Source of the DNA: Clostridiales bacterium | Lineage (GTDB): Bacteria > Bacillota > Clostridia > Lachnospirales > WQUN01 | Assembly (NCBI GenBank): GCA_031263155.1 | Contig: JAISGK010000002.1 | Coordinates: forward strand, 1-52,043 | Reading direction: 5' to 3' | DNA: 52,043 nucleotides | In this document: in pieces, positions 1 to 11,636 of the stretch | Layout: the number at the start of each line of letters is the position of its first letter | How positions within the stretch are numbered: position 1 is the stretch's first letter | Program-made: the position numbers and the translations under genes | Notes under the pieces: generated by a model | The model's input: the letters and a program-made list of their open reading frames with translations, nothing else | Database searches by the model: none | Told to the model about the DNA's origin: nothing

Positions 1-233
1 CCGAGTATGTGCGGCGCATTAAATGGATCATCGTACAATCGGCTGGCGTTTTTCACAATATTAATATAAGAACCAAATATGGCATTTCCGGCAGCTTCCG
101 CCGTAGGGTCAGGGTTGCCCTTTCTGCCGTCTTCTACAAAAAATGGTACGCCAAGTGAAAGAAATTCCGCCCACTCTTCCTCAGAATACCGAGTTCGATC
201 CGATACACTATAAGTAGGGATTATACAATAGAT
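1..233 (-). pseudogene. 3'-running fragment of an unrecognised gene, lacking a start
   Basis: An open minus-strand frame runs off the left edge; an in-frame TAA lies at 234-236. Its translation has coding character (it contains YSEEEWAEFLSLGVPFF and later GNAIFGSYINIVKNAS), but there is no ATG, GTG or TTG between the stop and the well-structured part. It therefore looks like a gene whose 5' end was lost, perhaps when the neighbouring transposase relic arrived. I do not recognise the family. A real gene with a non-standard start is the alternative. Confidence 0.35.
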
Positions 234-319
234 TTACAATAATTATTTTGCCTAATTATTTTATCACTAAATATTAGCGCGCGGATTCGCCGATGTAATG
301 ATTTCGTCCTTCCCGCTGC

Positions 320-645
320 TTAGTTTCGCTTTAAGATTTCTGTAATGGCACTGACAGCAGGGATATCGACGCTGCCTTGTGTTTCCAACCACCGCTTTAG
401 TTTGCGCGCTCCCCACGCAGGGTGTTTGTTCCTGGCTTCAACAATCGTTTTTTCAACTCTGTTCGGCGTTTTATGAGGCGAATTGCGTGGTCTGCTCGAG
501 TTGGCATCCATGCTGTCTCCCCGCTTGTACCGTTCAAGGAGATTGTAGCCATAAGTCGGCTAATCCCAGCATTGGCACACACACGCGCAAACGGCAACTC
601 ACCAGGTAACGCCTCGGCAATAAATTCTTCACGGAGCTGTTGCAC
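320..645 (-). pseudogene. IS481-like transposase relic, frameshifted and truncated
   Basis: The minus strand encodes the N-terminal helix-turn-helix part of an IS481-type transposase in two frames. The first frame (from about 645) gives EEFIAEALPGELPFARVCAN followed by AGISR, resembling the first HTH. Around position 560 the homology moves to another frame, giving TYGYNLLERYKRGDSM, then RPRNSPHKTP and HPAWGARKLKRWLE, which is the characteristic second HTH region. A one-base deletion near 560 explains this. The frame then stops at 320 and no DDE catalytic domain follows, so the element is dead. It lies 8 bp from the 3' end of leuB. Confidence 0.7.
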
Positions 646-652
646 AGTTGTT

Positions 653-1825
653 TTATATAAACGAAGTTATGGTTGCGGTCATATCGGTGGTTCCAACCGG
701 ATTTTCGCCCTGTAAGGCTATGTCCGCCGTGCGGAAGCCAGCGGCCAGCGCGCGCTTAACAGCGCTTTCAATCGCCGACGCCTCGTCTTGCAGCCCAAAA
801 GAATATCTGAACATCATAGCGGCGGACAGTATGGCGGCTATAGGGTTGGCAATGTCTTTGCCGGCTATATCAGGCGCGGAACCGTGCGCGGGCTCGTACA
901 TCCCAAATGTAAACAGCTTCCCTTTCGCGCCCAAACTCGCGGATGGCAGCACTCCGATAGAGCCGACTATCTGGCTTGCCTCGTCAGATAAAATATCACC
1001 AAACATGTTGCTTGTAACTATCACGTCAAATGAGGATGGGCGCTTTATAAGCTGCATGGAGGCGTTATCGACATATAGATGCTCAAGGCTCACGTCGGGA
1101 TATGAGTCCTTTACGCTATTAATAATCTCTCGCCACAAGCGCGAGCTTTCCAGTACATTGGCCTTATCCACATTGGTGAGGCGGCGTTTGCGCAGCCGTG
1201 CCGCCTCAAAGGCGGTAATCGCTATTCGGCGTATCTCCAACGCGCTATAGGCTTCGGTGTCGAAAGCATACGTCTCTTTAGTAGATCCGGATCCGGATTC
1301 AGACTCGGATTCCGATCTAGATCCAGATCTAGATTCCGACTCAGGTTCAGATTCCGACCTACCGACATCAGGTGTGTCGATTCTTCCCCTTTTGCCAAAG
1401 TACATGCCCCCGGTTAATTCGCGCACGATCATAATGTCTATGCCGTTTTTCACAAATTCCGGCTTAAGCGGACACGCCGCGCGCAACTCATCAAACAAAA
1501 GCACAGGGCGCAAGTTTGCGTATAGCTCAAAATGCTTGCGCAAGCCCAGCAAACCCGCCTCTGGGCGCAATTCGCCGGGCAAACTGTCCCATTTCGAGCC
1601 GCCTACCGCGCCTAATATGATACTATCCGCCTTTTCGCATATGGTTAAACATTCTTGCGAAAGCGGCGTGCCATATCTATCAATAGACGCGCCGCCAACA
1701 TCAGCTTGTGTAAATGTGACGCTGTGATCAAACCTTTGCGCCACAGCGTTGATCACCTGAACAGCTCCGGCTGTAACCTCCGGCCCAATGCCGTCGCCGG
1801 GCAATACCGCTATATGCAGGTTCAT
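653..1825 (-). CDS. leuB: 3-isopropylmalate dehydrogenase
   Basis: Oxidises and decarboxylates 3-isopropylmalate to 2-oxoisocaproate in leucine synthesis; in the citramalate route it can also act on 3-methylmalate. The 390-residue protein shows the family pattern: N-terminal [10 protein letters not shown], the [13 protein letters not shown] active-site region (~135-147), [14 protein letters not shown] (~218-231), the metal-binding [13 protein letters not shown], and the nucleotide-binding [15 protein letters not shown]. It is longer than usual because about 30 residues of Ser/Glu/Arg/Gly repeats are inserted at ~155-184, between GKRG and AFDTEAYS. The start overlaps the leuD stop by 4 bp, so translation is probably coupled. 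It is the last gene of the ilv-leu operon. The catalytic segments on both sides of the insert are intact, so I expect activity. Confidence 0.95.
   Translation of the reverse strand: MNLHIAVLPGDGIGPEVTAGAVQVINAVAQRFDHSVTFTQADVGGASIDRYGTPLSQECLTICEKADSIILGAVGGSKWDSLPGELRPEAGLLGLRKHFELYANLRPVLLFDELRAACPLKPEFVKNGIDIMIVRELTGGMYFGKRGRIDTPDVGRSESEPESESRSGSRSESESESGSGSTKETYAFDTEAYSALEIRRIAITAFEAARLRKRRLTNVDKANVLESSRLWREIINSVKDSYPDVSLEHLYVDNASMQLIKRPSSFDVIVTSNMFGDILSDEASQIVGSIGVLPSASLGAKGKLFTFGMYEPAHGSAPDIAGKDIANPIAAILSAAMMFRYSFGLQDEASAIESAVKRALAAGFRTADIALQGENPVGTTDMTATITSFI
1274..1363 (-). repeat. Hexamer-based low-complexity repeat inside leuB
   Basis: The plus strand shows a run of related 6-bp units such as GATCCG, GACTCG, GATTCC, GATCTA and CAGATC. 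On the leuB strand these encode alternating Ser-Glu, Ser-Arg and Ser-Gly dipeptides in frame. The period of six keeps the reading frame whatever the copy number. It falls in a surface loop region of the dehydrogenase fold. Confidence 0.85.
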
Positions 1826-2337
1826 TTTTCATTCCCCATAGCATTTATGGCTATATAATTTATCAGCCCGCCCACCTCAATTATCCTTCTCATAAATTCA
1901 GGATAGGGTTGTGTTTTGTAAACGTCCCCCCGGGTTTGATTGGTAATCGTACCTGTTGAGAAATTAATCTCTATTAAATCCCCCGTTTTTATACTATCCG
2001 CGTCGTCACATTCCAGTATTGGCAAGCCAATGTTAATAGCGTTGCGGTAAAAAATTCTTGCAAAGGATTTAGCGATAACGCACGATACGCCGCAGGCGGC
2101 AATGGCTAAAGGCGCGTGCTCCCGGCTGCTTCCACAGCCAAAGTTGCCGCCCCCCACGATTATATCTCCCGGCGCGACTTTATTTATAAAATCCGGGTCT
2201 ATGTCTTCCATGCAATGCGCCGCAAGATGGGACGCCTCTGACGCGTTTAGATACCTTGCGGGGATTATTACGTCTGTATCCACATTGTCCCCATATTTAA
2301 AAGCATATCCGCGCGCTGTGCTACTATTATCGCTCAT
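1822..2337 (-). CDS. leuD: 3-isopropylmalate dehydratase, small subunit
   Basis: Small subunit of isopropylmalate isomerase, which interconverts 2- and 3-isopropylmalate (and citramalate/methylmalate) together with LeuC. The 171-residue length matches the short LeuD type. The substrate-binding loop [15 protein letters not shown] is complete, preceded by [11 protein letters not shown] near the N-terminus, both diagnostic. It overlaps leuC upstream and leuB downstream by 4 bp each, indicating one coupled transcript. No unusual residues seen. Confidence 0.95.
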   Translation of the reverse strand: MSDNSSTARGYAFKYGDNVDTDVIIPARYLNASEASHLAAHCMEDIDPDFINKVAPGDIIVGGGNFGCGSSREHAPLAIAACGVSCVIAKSFARIFYRNAINIGLPILECDDADSIKTGDLIEINFSTGTITNQTRGDVYKTQPYPEFMRRIIEVGGLINYIAINAMGNEK

Positions 2338-3635
2338 AGCGCCGCCTCCGCTTGTTTATTGGTTGCGTCAGGCCCCGCCGATACATCAGCCGGATCGGTA
2401 ATAAACCCTGTAAGCGAAGAAGCGGCGGCAACGGCGGGGCTGCATAAGTAGACCTCCGATTCGGGATGCCCCATGCGCCCCACAAAATTCCGATTGGTGG
2501 TGCTAAGCGCGCGCTCCCCCTTTGCGAGAACGCCCATGTGCCCACCCAAACACGGGCCGCACGTCGGTGTGCTGAACACACAGCCCGCTTGTACAAAGCT
2601 CTTTATTAAACCTTCGTCCAGCGCCTGCATATATATTGATTGGGTGCCCGGTATAATGATTACCCGCAAATGGCTCGCGATCTTTTTGCCCTTGATAATA
2701 GCTGCCGCTATGCGCAAATCCGTTATCCTACCGTTGGTGCAACTGCCTATGACAACTTGATCTATAGCTGTGCCTTTGGCGTCGTCTATCATTTTGGTGT
2801 TGCTTGGAAGGTGGGGAAATGAAACGGTCGGCCGCAGCCGCGACAGGTCTATAACCAACTCTCGCTCGTATACCGCGTCATCATCCGGCGTAACAACCTC
2901 ATAGTCACGATCCACCCGAGAGCGTAGATATTCTATTGTCACATCGTCAACGGGAAAAAAGGCGTTCTTGCCTCCCACCTCAATAGCCATATTGGCTATG
3001 GTAAACCTGTCATCTATGGTGAGACGCCGCAAACCCTCGCCACAAAACTCCATCGACATATAGCGCGCTCCATCTACGCCTATGAGTCCTATTATGTGAA
3101 GGATGATATCCTTGCCGCTCACAAATCTTTGCGGTTTACCAATAAGTACAACGCGTATGGCTTGTGGCGCTTTAAACCATAATTTACCTGTCGCCATAGC
3201 GCACGCTAAATCAGTCGAACCCACCCCCGTCGCGAACGCGCCCAACGCGCCGTAGGTGCATGTGTGACTGTCAGCTCCTATAATCGTCTCACCGGGCGCG
3301 ACAAGCCCTTTCTCCGGCAGCAGACAATGTTCTATCCCCATCTCGCCCAATTCAAAATAATGGGCTATATTGTTTGACCACGCAAAGTCGCGCATGAATT
3401 TGCAGTTGTCGGCGCTTTTTACATCTTTGTTGGGGGTGAAGTGATCTGGTACAAGCGCAATTTTGTTTGGATCAAACACTCCCATGTCCAATTTGTTGAA
3501 TTCGCGTATCGCTACCGGCGCTGTCACGTCGTTGCCCATCGCAAGGTCAATACGCGCTTCTATCAATTGTCCGGGCCGTATTTTAGCCAACCCGCAATGT
3601 GCCGCCAATATTTTTTGCGTTGCCGTAAGCCCCAC
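2334..3635 (-). CDS. leuC: 3-isopropylmalate dehydratase, large subunit
   Basis: Aconitase-family [4Fe-4S] subunit of isopropylmalate isomerase. The 433-residue length fits the short LeuC type that pairs with a ~165-residue LeuD. The cluster cysteines are in VIGSCTNGR and in [13 protein letters not shown]; the N-terminal [20 protein letters not shown] segment is also typical. It starts 22 bp after the cimA stop and overlaps leuD by 4 bp. In this operon it probably serves both leucine synthesis and the citramalate route to 2-oxobutyrate for isoleucine. Confidence 0.95.
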   Translation of the reverse strand: MGLTATQKILAAHCGLAKIRPGQLIEARIDLAMGNDVTAPVAIREFNKLDMGVFDPNKIALVPDHFTPNKDVKSADNCKFMRDFAWSNNIAHYFELGEMGIEHCLLPEKGLVAPGETIIGADSHTCTYGALGAFATGVGSTDLACAMATGKLWFKAPQAIRVVLIGKPQRFVSGKDIILHIIGLIGVDGARYMSMEFCGEGLRRLTIDDRFTIANMAIEVGGKNAFFPVDDVTIEYLRSRVDRDYEVVTPDDDAVYERELVIDLSRLRPTVSFPHLPSNTKMIDDAKGTAIDQVVIGSCTNGRITDLRIAAAIIKGKKIASHLRVIIIPGTQSIYMQALDEGLIKSFVQAGCVFSTPTCGPCLGGHMGVLAKGERALSTTNRNFVGRMGHPESEVYLCSPAVAAASSLTGFITDPADVSAGPDATNKQAEAAL

Positions 3636-3657
3636 GACAACCCGCCCCTTCCTAACA

Positions 3658-6260
<2,603 letters not shown>

Positions 6261-6323
6261 TTATAATAACTCTAAATACGCGTTTTCACGAAAGCACACT
6301 CGCGTTGACTAACAATCTAATGA

Positions 6324-6836
6324 TCACAGGTCGCTTGCCACCGTGCTTTTTATTGTTGTCGCCCCACGCTGCAACCCTGTTAACCCTGTGCGAACGATCT
6401 CGCATACGCCATAGGGCTGCATCATCTGTATAAGCGCGTCTATCTTGTTTTGCGATCCGGTCATCTCAATAGTAAGCGTTGTAAGCGACACATCAATTAT
6501 GTTGGCGCGAAAAATCTCCGTTATGGATATAATCTCCCCGCGTTTTTGTCCTTCGGCGCGCACCTTTATCAAAACCAGCTCACGCGTAACGGAATCGTCT
6601 GGAGGAAGCTCCGCAACCTCCAACACGTCTATCAGTTTGCCAAGCTGCTGACGAATTTGATAAAGCACGTTGTCATCACCGATCGTAACTACTGTTATGC
6701 GTGACACTGTCGGATCTTCCGTAACTCCGACGCTAAGACTGTCTATGTTATATCCCCTTCGGGAAAACAGGCCGCTTATGCGGCTCAAAACGCCGGTTTG
6801 ATTTTCCACAAGTATAGATAATACCTGTCGTTGCAT
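6324..6836 (-). CDS. ilvN: Acetolactate synthase, small regulatory subunit
   Basis: Regulatory subunit that confers valine feedback on acetolactate synthase. Residues 1-75 form the ACT domain (RQVLSILVENQTGVLSRISG), and the remainder is the conserved small-subunit C-terminal domain (ELVLIKV, then MTGSQNKIDALIQMMQPYG). The ATG at 6836 follows AGGGGG with 6-nt spacing, so I prefer it to an upstream in-frame ATG at 6860. It is the first gene of the operon. Its usual partner, the catalytic subunit ilvB/ilvI, is not next to it nor anywhere in this window. Confidence 0.93.
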   Translation of the reverse strand: MQRQVLSILVENQTGVLSRISGLFSRRGYNIDSLSVGVTEDPTVSRITVVTIGDDNVLYQIRQQLGKLIDVLEVAELPPDDSVTRELVLIKVRAEGQKRGEIISITEIFRANIIDVSLTTLTIEMTGSQNKIDALIQMMQPYGVCEIVRTGLTGLQRGATTIKSTVASDL

Positions 6837-6866
6837 GTCCTTCCCCCTTGTCTCTGGCACTTGCGA

Positions 6867-6896
6867 ATTATATCACATATATCACATATGGAGCAA
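6867..6896 (-). promoter_or_regulatory. Probable promoter of the ilvN-leuB operon
   Basis: On the minus strand TATAAT (6867-6872) is preceded after 18 bp by TTGCTC (6891-6896). The implied 5' UTR is only about 25 nt, which leaves no room for a T-box or leader-peptide attenuator. The -35 match is weak (3 of 6). Confidence 0.45.
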
Positions 6897-7056
6897 GTTA
6901 TGGAATGGCTGGCAAAAAATCTGTGAGCAGGCGTTAAAGCGTGTTACAGACGGGTATAATATCCATATATATTAGTTGGACTCAAAGGATCGGCGCGCGT
7001 GGTCTAAAAACTCCATTTGCCAATGATCACGCAGTCTCATAATACGGGTGGGTGCG

Positions 7057-7890
7057 ATGTACAGAGGGCGTTTACTAAAATCTGTGTTGCTTATCGCGGT
7101 GAGCGCGGTATGTGTTACCGCCGCCGTCATATTATTTGCGCGCAATGGCAATAATGGTGGCACACGCGCGGCTCTTAGCATAAACGAAACGCCAGGAGGC
7201 AACGCCAATGGCTATTACTACGACTTCGTACTGGACACCCAAAACCGAGGCAATGTAAATTGCTACATGGTTAAGTACAAACCCAACGACTATGAGGCTG
7301 CATATAATTACGCCCTGCGATTTATTGATATAGCGGAATATTATGAAGACGATCGCGCTTACATCTTTTATGGCTCTGATGGCGAGGTCACGATAGACAA
7401 ATCAATAAATCAAATTCACTATGACAACTACTCGTCCGCCGTTAACAATGAGCCCATATCGGGTGATCAGGCGGCAATAGATATAGCCCAGGCATTTTTT
7501 CGTGAGCGTATGTTTCAACTTTTCTATGAAGAGGCGCAGGTGTACCGCGACGATGCCCGGTATCAAATATTGTTTGTGAGCAGGCTCTCTAATCTTAAGA
7601 ACTACGCGTTTGCCAATCGGCTAGAAATGGATATGCGCGGTAATATAATATCGGCGGACTACTTCACTGTGCAAAGTGACAAGGTTGGCGACTGCAAAAC
7701 CCTATCGATGGCGGAGGCGTTTGACTTGCTGCCTCCGCTGTCGCTGGACAATGAAGAAACAGTGCGGCTGCAAAACTGTCAGTTGGTTTATATTTATGAC
7801 GAAAGCATCATTCAACCCGCTTATTATTTTCAGGGCTTGGCGACAGAAGATCGCACATTCGAATGTTATGTAAAGGCTGCGGTATTCTAA
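7057..7890 (+). CDS. Membrane-anchored extracytoplasmic protein of unknown function
   Basis: A short cytoplasmic N-terminus is followed by one hydrophobic segment (~6-28, SVLLIAVSAVCVTAAVILFA). The rest, about 250 residues, should be outside. The body is rich in Tyr and acidic residues and shows a repeat-like layout: SGDQAAIDIAQAFF, then YQILFVSRLSNLKNYAFANR, and a C-terminal PAYYFQGLA strand. This outline recalls YycH/YycI- and PepSY-like regulatory exodomains, but only loosely, and I do not assign it. The ATG at 7057 follows GGGTGGG; an in-frame GTG three codons upstream has no ribosome site. It is monocistronic, ending in its own terminator. Confidence 0.6.
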   Translation: MYRGRLLKSVLLIAVSAVCVTAAVILFARNGNNGGTRAALSINETPGGNANGYYYDFVLDTQNRGNVNCYMVKYKPNDYEAAYNYALRFIDIAEYYEDDRAYIFYGSDGEVTIDKSINQIHYDNYSSAVNNEPISGDQAAIDIAQAFFRERMFQLFYEEAQVYRDDARYQILFVSRLSNLKNYAFANRLEMDMRGNIISADYFTVQSDKVGDCKTLSMAEAFDLLPPLSLDNEETVRLQNCQLVYIYDESIIQPAYYFQGLATEDRTFECYVKAAVF

Positions 7891-7903
7891 GACCGCAGCC
7901 TTT
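7872..7903 (+). terminator. Hairpin terminator overlapping the stop codon
   Basis: A perfect 12-bp inverted repeat (AAAGGCTGCGGT / ACCGCAGCCTTT) around an 8-nt loop contains the stop codon of the 7057-7890 gene and is followed by GACATTTT. The T-run is modest but the stem is strong. Confidence 0.7.
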
Positions 7904-7979
7904 GACATTTTACCAGGCTCGACAAGCGCTCGGTCGCCCATACGAACCAAAATCTGTTGTGAAAACGCATGTTTAGAGG

Positions 7980-10900
7980 TTATATTCTTACCGCGCCAAG
8001 CGCGAATAGATTGCTCGTAACCCAAATGCTTGGGCGTATCCATTGACTGTATGAAGTGCTAAACCCGTTGCCCTCAAGGCTGTAGGGATGCCTGGTTGTA
8101 AACCACGTCAAATCCACCGACACGATATATACGCTGTATTCAGGCGCGTCAGGCGTGGCGCCAGAATAGTGGGACGGGTGATAATCCGTATAAGCCCAAA
8201 ACGCATATGGTTGAAGCCTCTTCGGTCCAGTTTTAATCAGGTATTCGTCGTCTGGCGGCACAATAATATCATCCACATCTACAAAAGATTCTGGCAGGGC
8301 CATGTGATAATAAATATCATCCATAGTTGGTATAAAAGCAGCATTAAACTTTGGATCTAAACCTGGATTCGGAGATGAAAAGGTTGCGGGATAATGAAAG
8401 TCATTGGAGCCAATGACAGTATCATAAGCAGATTTAAGCCCGCGTCCTAGTTGCCTGGCAATACTTATGTTATCCATTTCCGGCCTGGCTTTGCTTTTCC
8501 AAATGCTCCCGGCCTGTTTTGAGGCCCATTCTTCAAAAACACCATACTTTGCGGTTATGCCATCATAAGGGTACTTGTTGAACACAGTGTAGTATTCGCC
8601 ATAAGCGGCTAATGCTCCTACATCATCCTTTGACAAATAATCCTCGCGCAATAGCTGAACGTATTCTTCGCCGTCCTTAAAAGCATAACGCATAATATGC
8701 CAATACTCCCCGTCTACCTCTACACGCGTGCCCGGAGGGTACCCGTTAAAAGTGAAACCGCTCTCTCTCATTGGCGCGGCTGTAGCTATCGGCGTGGGAA
8801 ACGGGGTGGAGGCGGGTGGAGTGATAACGAGGTCTGTGCCTATATAATTGGCCGTGGCAAAAAACCAATTGCGCGTACCGCTGTTATCCACCTGTATGTT
8901 GTCAAATACGAGCGTTGAATACTCCCTTAGTGCCGCTTCCCCAAATTTGTCGTAGTCTTTTGCCGTCATTTCGTTCGCGCCCAAAATGGCGTCTATATCG
9001 CTATGATTGGCTCCACTGCTAAAACTTTTGTGCAGCAGCATAAACTTGGCGAGCCGCTGAAAGTCGATTAATATCTCTTTGCCGTAACAGGTATGCGGCA
9101 GATACCCTGCTGGCCAATTCACATAAACTTCCATGATAGCACTCATATCCGCCTCGCCCGTATAGCAGCGGCTAAATGAATTGCCAAGGGAATTAAATGA
9201 GGATGAATGACTGTAATACATGCCGTATTTATTGGCGTAATGCGTGATAAAATCGTACTGCTTGCCTTGCAGACCCGGTTCTGAGGTATAGGATGTACTT
9301 ATATTCATACGGGGGTTAAATACTGTTATTTCGCCGTTACAGTTAATAGGATTATCGAATTTCGTAAGCACTAATTCAAAGTTGTATACCATTAACGAAT
9401 CGTCCGACGAAACAAGAGAGCCCGCCACGGCGGACCACGGCAGGCTTAAAACATAGTCGTGCCCATTATTTGTTACCCTGGTATATTTTACAAAATCCTT
9501 TCCGTTTATTGTCAACTGGTGAGCGCCCACAAACCACGCCTGCGGAATAGACATGGTAGAATGGAGATAATTCGCGCTTACCTCAAATTGCAAAGCCGCG
9601 TCTGTTAGTCCGCGTCGCACGGCAGTATATGACGGCTCCACTAAAGTCGCGTGCTTGGTCTTTACAACCTGCCCATCTGGGTATGGGGCAAGGGGAAACA
9701 GCCCCGCAAATGTATAATCTGTGGATGAACATGAGAATGACTTGCGCGCCGCGTTCTCAAATTCTACATACATAAACGCTTTTGATGTGTTAAACATGGT
9801 CGCTCCAGGGTTGCCATCCTTATTATAAAGGTTGCCTTCGACCCAAAACGAATAGTCTATCTTCATTACCTCGTCCAGGGATTGGATTTCCGGCACCCCG
9901 ATGTATGTCCATTTAAGTTCAACATCGTGCTGCCCCCCAGACATTTCGGGCCAAAAAAACGTGTTAAGACTGTTCACAGATTGAAAGTTGCTCTCATAGT
10001 AGTAATCGCCGGTACTGGGATTTAATGTTTTAACCATGGTAAGTTCCGCCGATTCTTCAATGACATCTCCTTTACTGCCCAGACGCGACACAACCAATTT
10101 CTCACCCAGAGGGTTTTCACTAAGCAAATAAAACCTGTCTGTATCTTCGGTATTAAGCGCGTTTGATATAGCTATGTGTGTTGGTCTATATCCTGTTTCT
10201 TGCCACTCGCCCACATACATTGTTATATTCACCTTATAACGATTAAACTCGCTTGCGAACATGGTCACAGTCGTTAGCACAGGTACTTCATACTTATTGA
10301 CATAGCCGTTCATACCGGATGAAGGCGCAGCATCAGCATAATCAACAACGGCTACATCCTGATACGCAACCTGCACATCACCATTATACGGGTCGTATTC
10401 CAACCCCCATAGATATTCCATGTATTCATTGGATGCGCTGGCAAATTGTGATGCGCCAGCGCTGCCCATACGGGTGAAACGGGAGTCGGAAGGTTTAGGC
10501 GTAGGGCTTGGCAAAGGCAGGCGCATCATAACGTCCAAGTATTGCTGAAACAGCGTGCCGCCGTTTATCATATCCAAACAGTAGGCGTCCCGCTTCATCT
10601 CGTCCATCGCGTCCAGCTTTGCCAGAAAATGCGCGCGATAATGCGCGTCCACATAACCGATACCGAAAATCTCAAGCTCTTTATAAACCTCCACCCCTTC
10701 AAGGGGATCTTCCTCTTCCTCTTCCTCTAACAAAACTTCATTATCTTCTGTAGAGTTTTCAATTATATCATTTGATTCGTGCGCTCCGCTTTGCCCTTGC
10801 TCTGCGCCAGCGCTTATGATGGTTGGCGTTGGTGTGCTTTGTGGGTCTGTCGAATCCACAGCTTCATTTTGCTCATCGCTTTCAGACGCCGAATTTTCAG

Positions 10901-11060
10901 TTTCATCATCCTGCGGATCGTTACTTTGCTGTGGGGGTATATCGCCTAAAGTTCCGGCTTCATTTTCTATATTCGTACTCTCCCCTGCCCATGAATAATA
11001 GGCAATAGGCCCGAACACAAGAGCTATGCTAAGCACAAAGGGCATTATACGTTTATTCAA
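7980..11060 (-). CDS. Large secreted/anchored protein with acidic linker and DUF6273-like C-terminus
   Basis: A 1026-residue exported protein. Residues 1-25 form a signal peptide or anchor (IMPFVLSIALVFGPIAYYSW). Residues ~26-125 are a disordered linker rich in Ser, Glu, Asp, Gln and Pro, ending in an acidic run (LLEEEEEEDPLEG). Pro-rich spacers at ~180 (SPTPKPS) and ~750 separate large beta-rich domains. The last ~200 residues (EYWHIMRYAFKDGEEYVQLL to SQWIRPSIWVTSNL) resemble the DUF6273 pattern of Clostridial surface proteins, whose hallmark is a C-terminal RPALW-like motif. It starts with TTG at 11060 behind AGGTGAT; the nearby ATG is out of frame. No catalytic motif, LPxTG or SLH repeat is evident. 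Confidence 0.7.
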   Translation of the reverse strand: MNKRIMPFVLSIALVFGPIAYYSWAGESTNIENEAGTLGDIPPQQSNDPQDDETENSASESDEQNEAVDSTDPQSTPTPTIISAGAEQGQSGAHESNDIIENSTEDNEVLLEEEEEEDPLEGVEVYKELEIFGIGYVDAHYRAHFLAKLDAMDEMKRDAYCLDMINGGTLFQQYLDVMMRLPLPSPTPKPSDSRFTRMGSAGASQFASASNEYMEYLWGLEYDPYNGDVQVAYQDVAVVDYADAAPSSGMNGYVNKYEVPVLTTVTMFASEFNRYKVNITMYVGEWQETGYRPTHIAISNALNTEDTDRFYLLSENPLGEKLVVSRLGSKGDVIEESAELTMVKTLNPSTGDYYYESNFQSVNSLNTFFWPEMSGGQHDVELKWTYIGVPEIQSLDEVMKIDYSFWVEGNLYNKDGNPGATMFNTSKAFMYVEFENAARKSFSCSSTDYTFAGLFPLAPYPDGQVVKTKHATLVEPSYTAVRRGLTDAALQFEVSANYLHSTMSIPQAWFVGAHQLTINGKDFVKYTRVTNNGHDYVLSLPWSAVAGSLVSSDDSLMVYNFELVLTKFDNPINCNGEITVFNPRMNISTSYTSEPGLQGKQYDFITHYANKYGMYYSHSSSFNSLGNSFSRCYTGEADMSAIMEVYVNWPAGYLPHTCYGKEILIDFQRLAKFMLLHKSFSSGANHSDIDAILGANEMTAKDYDKFGEAALREYSTLVFDNIQVDNSGTRNWFFATANYIGTDLVITPPASTPFPTPIATAAPMRESGFTFNGYPPGTRVEVDGEYWHIMRYAFKDGEEYVQLLREDYLSKDDVGALAAYGEYYTVFNKYPYDGITAKYGVFEEWASKQAGSIWKSKARPEMDNISIARQLGRGLKSAYDTVIGSNDFHYPATFSSPNPGLDPKFNAAFIPTMDDIYYHMALPESFVDVDDIIVPPDDEYLIKTGPKRLQPYAFWAYTDYHPSHYSGATPDAPEYSVYIVSVDLTWFTTRHPYSLEGNGFSTSYSQWIRPSIWVTSNLFALGAVRI

Positions 11061-11261
11061 GTCATCACCTCTCGATGTTTAGTATGTTAATATTTCGGCA
11101 TAAGTATGACAAATCTTAAATGATTTTTTGTTACTACAGAGCTTAGCCAAACTCCAACGACACGACAAAAAAGACTCTTATTCAAGGCCTCAAACATCGT
11201 ATTCCCATCCGATTCTCATATCATATCCTCGGATTAAGCATTTTTACCGCTATCTCTTTTT

Positions 11262-11562
11262 CTACAAGGTGGCGATCGAACTGCTAAATTTCTGTAAAAA
11301 AGACGGTGTTCGCGTGCCGAGTGACATCTCTGTGGTCAATATCGACGACAGTAATCTCGCGGAGTGTTGCGAAGTGCCGCTGACCTCCGTTAGACACCCG
11401 AAACAGAAACTTGGCAAAAAAGCCGTCGCGCTACTGCTCGAAATGATCAAAACTGGCGAGCAAAGCGGTAATGGCTATCTGTACAAGCCAAAACTGATCA
11501 TGCGCGCATCCGCGAAGGCGATACTGAAAGATCTCCCAAAACCGCCTCTTACCCTTTTTTAG
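11262..11562 (+). pseudogene. C-terminal remnant of a LacI/AraR-type regulator
   Basis: The translation from about 11262 matches the C-terminal third of sugar-responsive LacI-family (AraR-like) regulators: VAIELLNFCKKDGVRVPSDI, SVVNIDDSNLAE, LTSVRHPKQKLGKKAVALLL, and the closing PKLIMRASAK. The DNA-binding domain and most of the ligand domain are missing. The frame continues upstream to 11128, but that stretch does not resemble the family. It is therefore a decayed fragment and not a functional repressor. Confidence 0.75.
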
Positions 11563-11564
11563 AG

Positions 11565-11602
11565 AAAAAAACGAGCGCCATGCCCAAATAGGCACGCGCC
11601 CG
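11565..11602 (-). terminator. Terminator of asnB
   Basis: On the minus strand a GC-rich imperfect stem (GGGCGCGTGCC, TATTT loop, GGGCATGGCGCTC) is followed by seven T. It lies about 35 bp after the asnB stop. Confidence 0.6.
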
Positions 11603-11636
11603 TGTAGTAACCGGTTGTCTAAAAACGAGGTTATTG

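Noticed and set aside
1257..1727. Plus-strand frame with Asp-Ser-Asp repeats
   Set aside because: It is the antisense reading of the hexamer repeat inside leuB; it resembles Ser-Asp surface proteins only because of the repeat.
6837..6975. T-box or leader-peptide attenuator ahead of ilvN
   Set aside because: The predicted UTR is about 25 nt and no specifier stem or terminator is visible.
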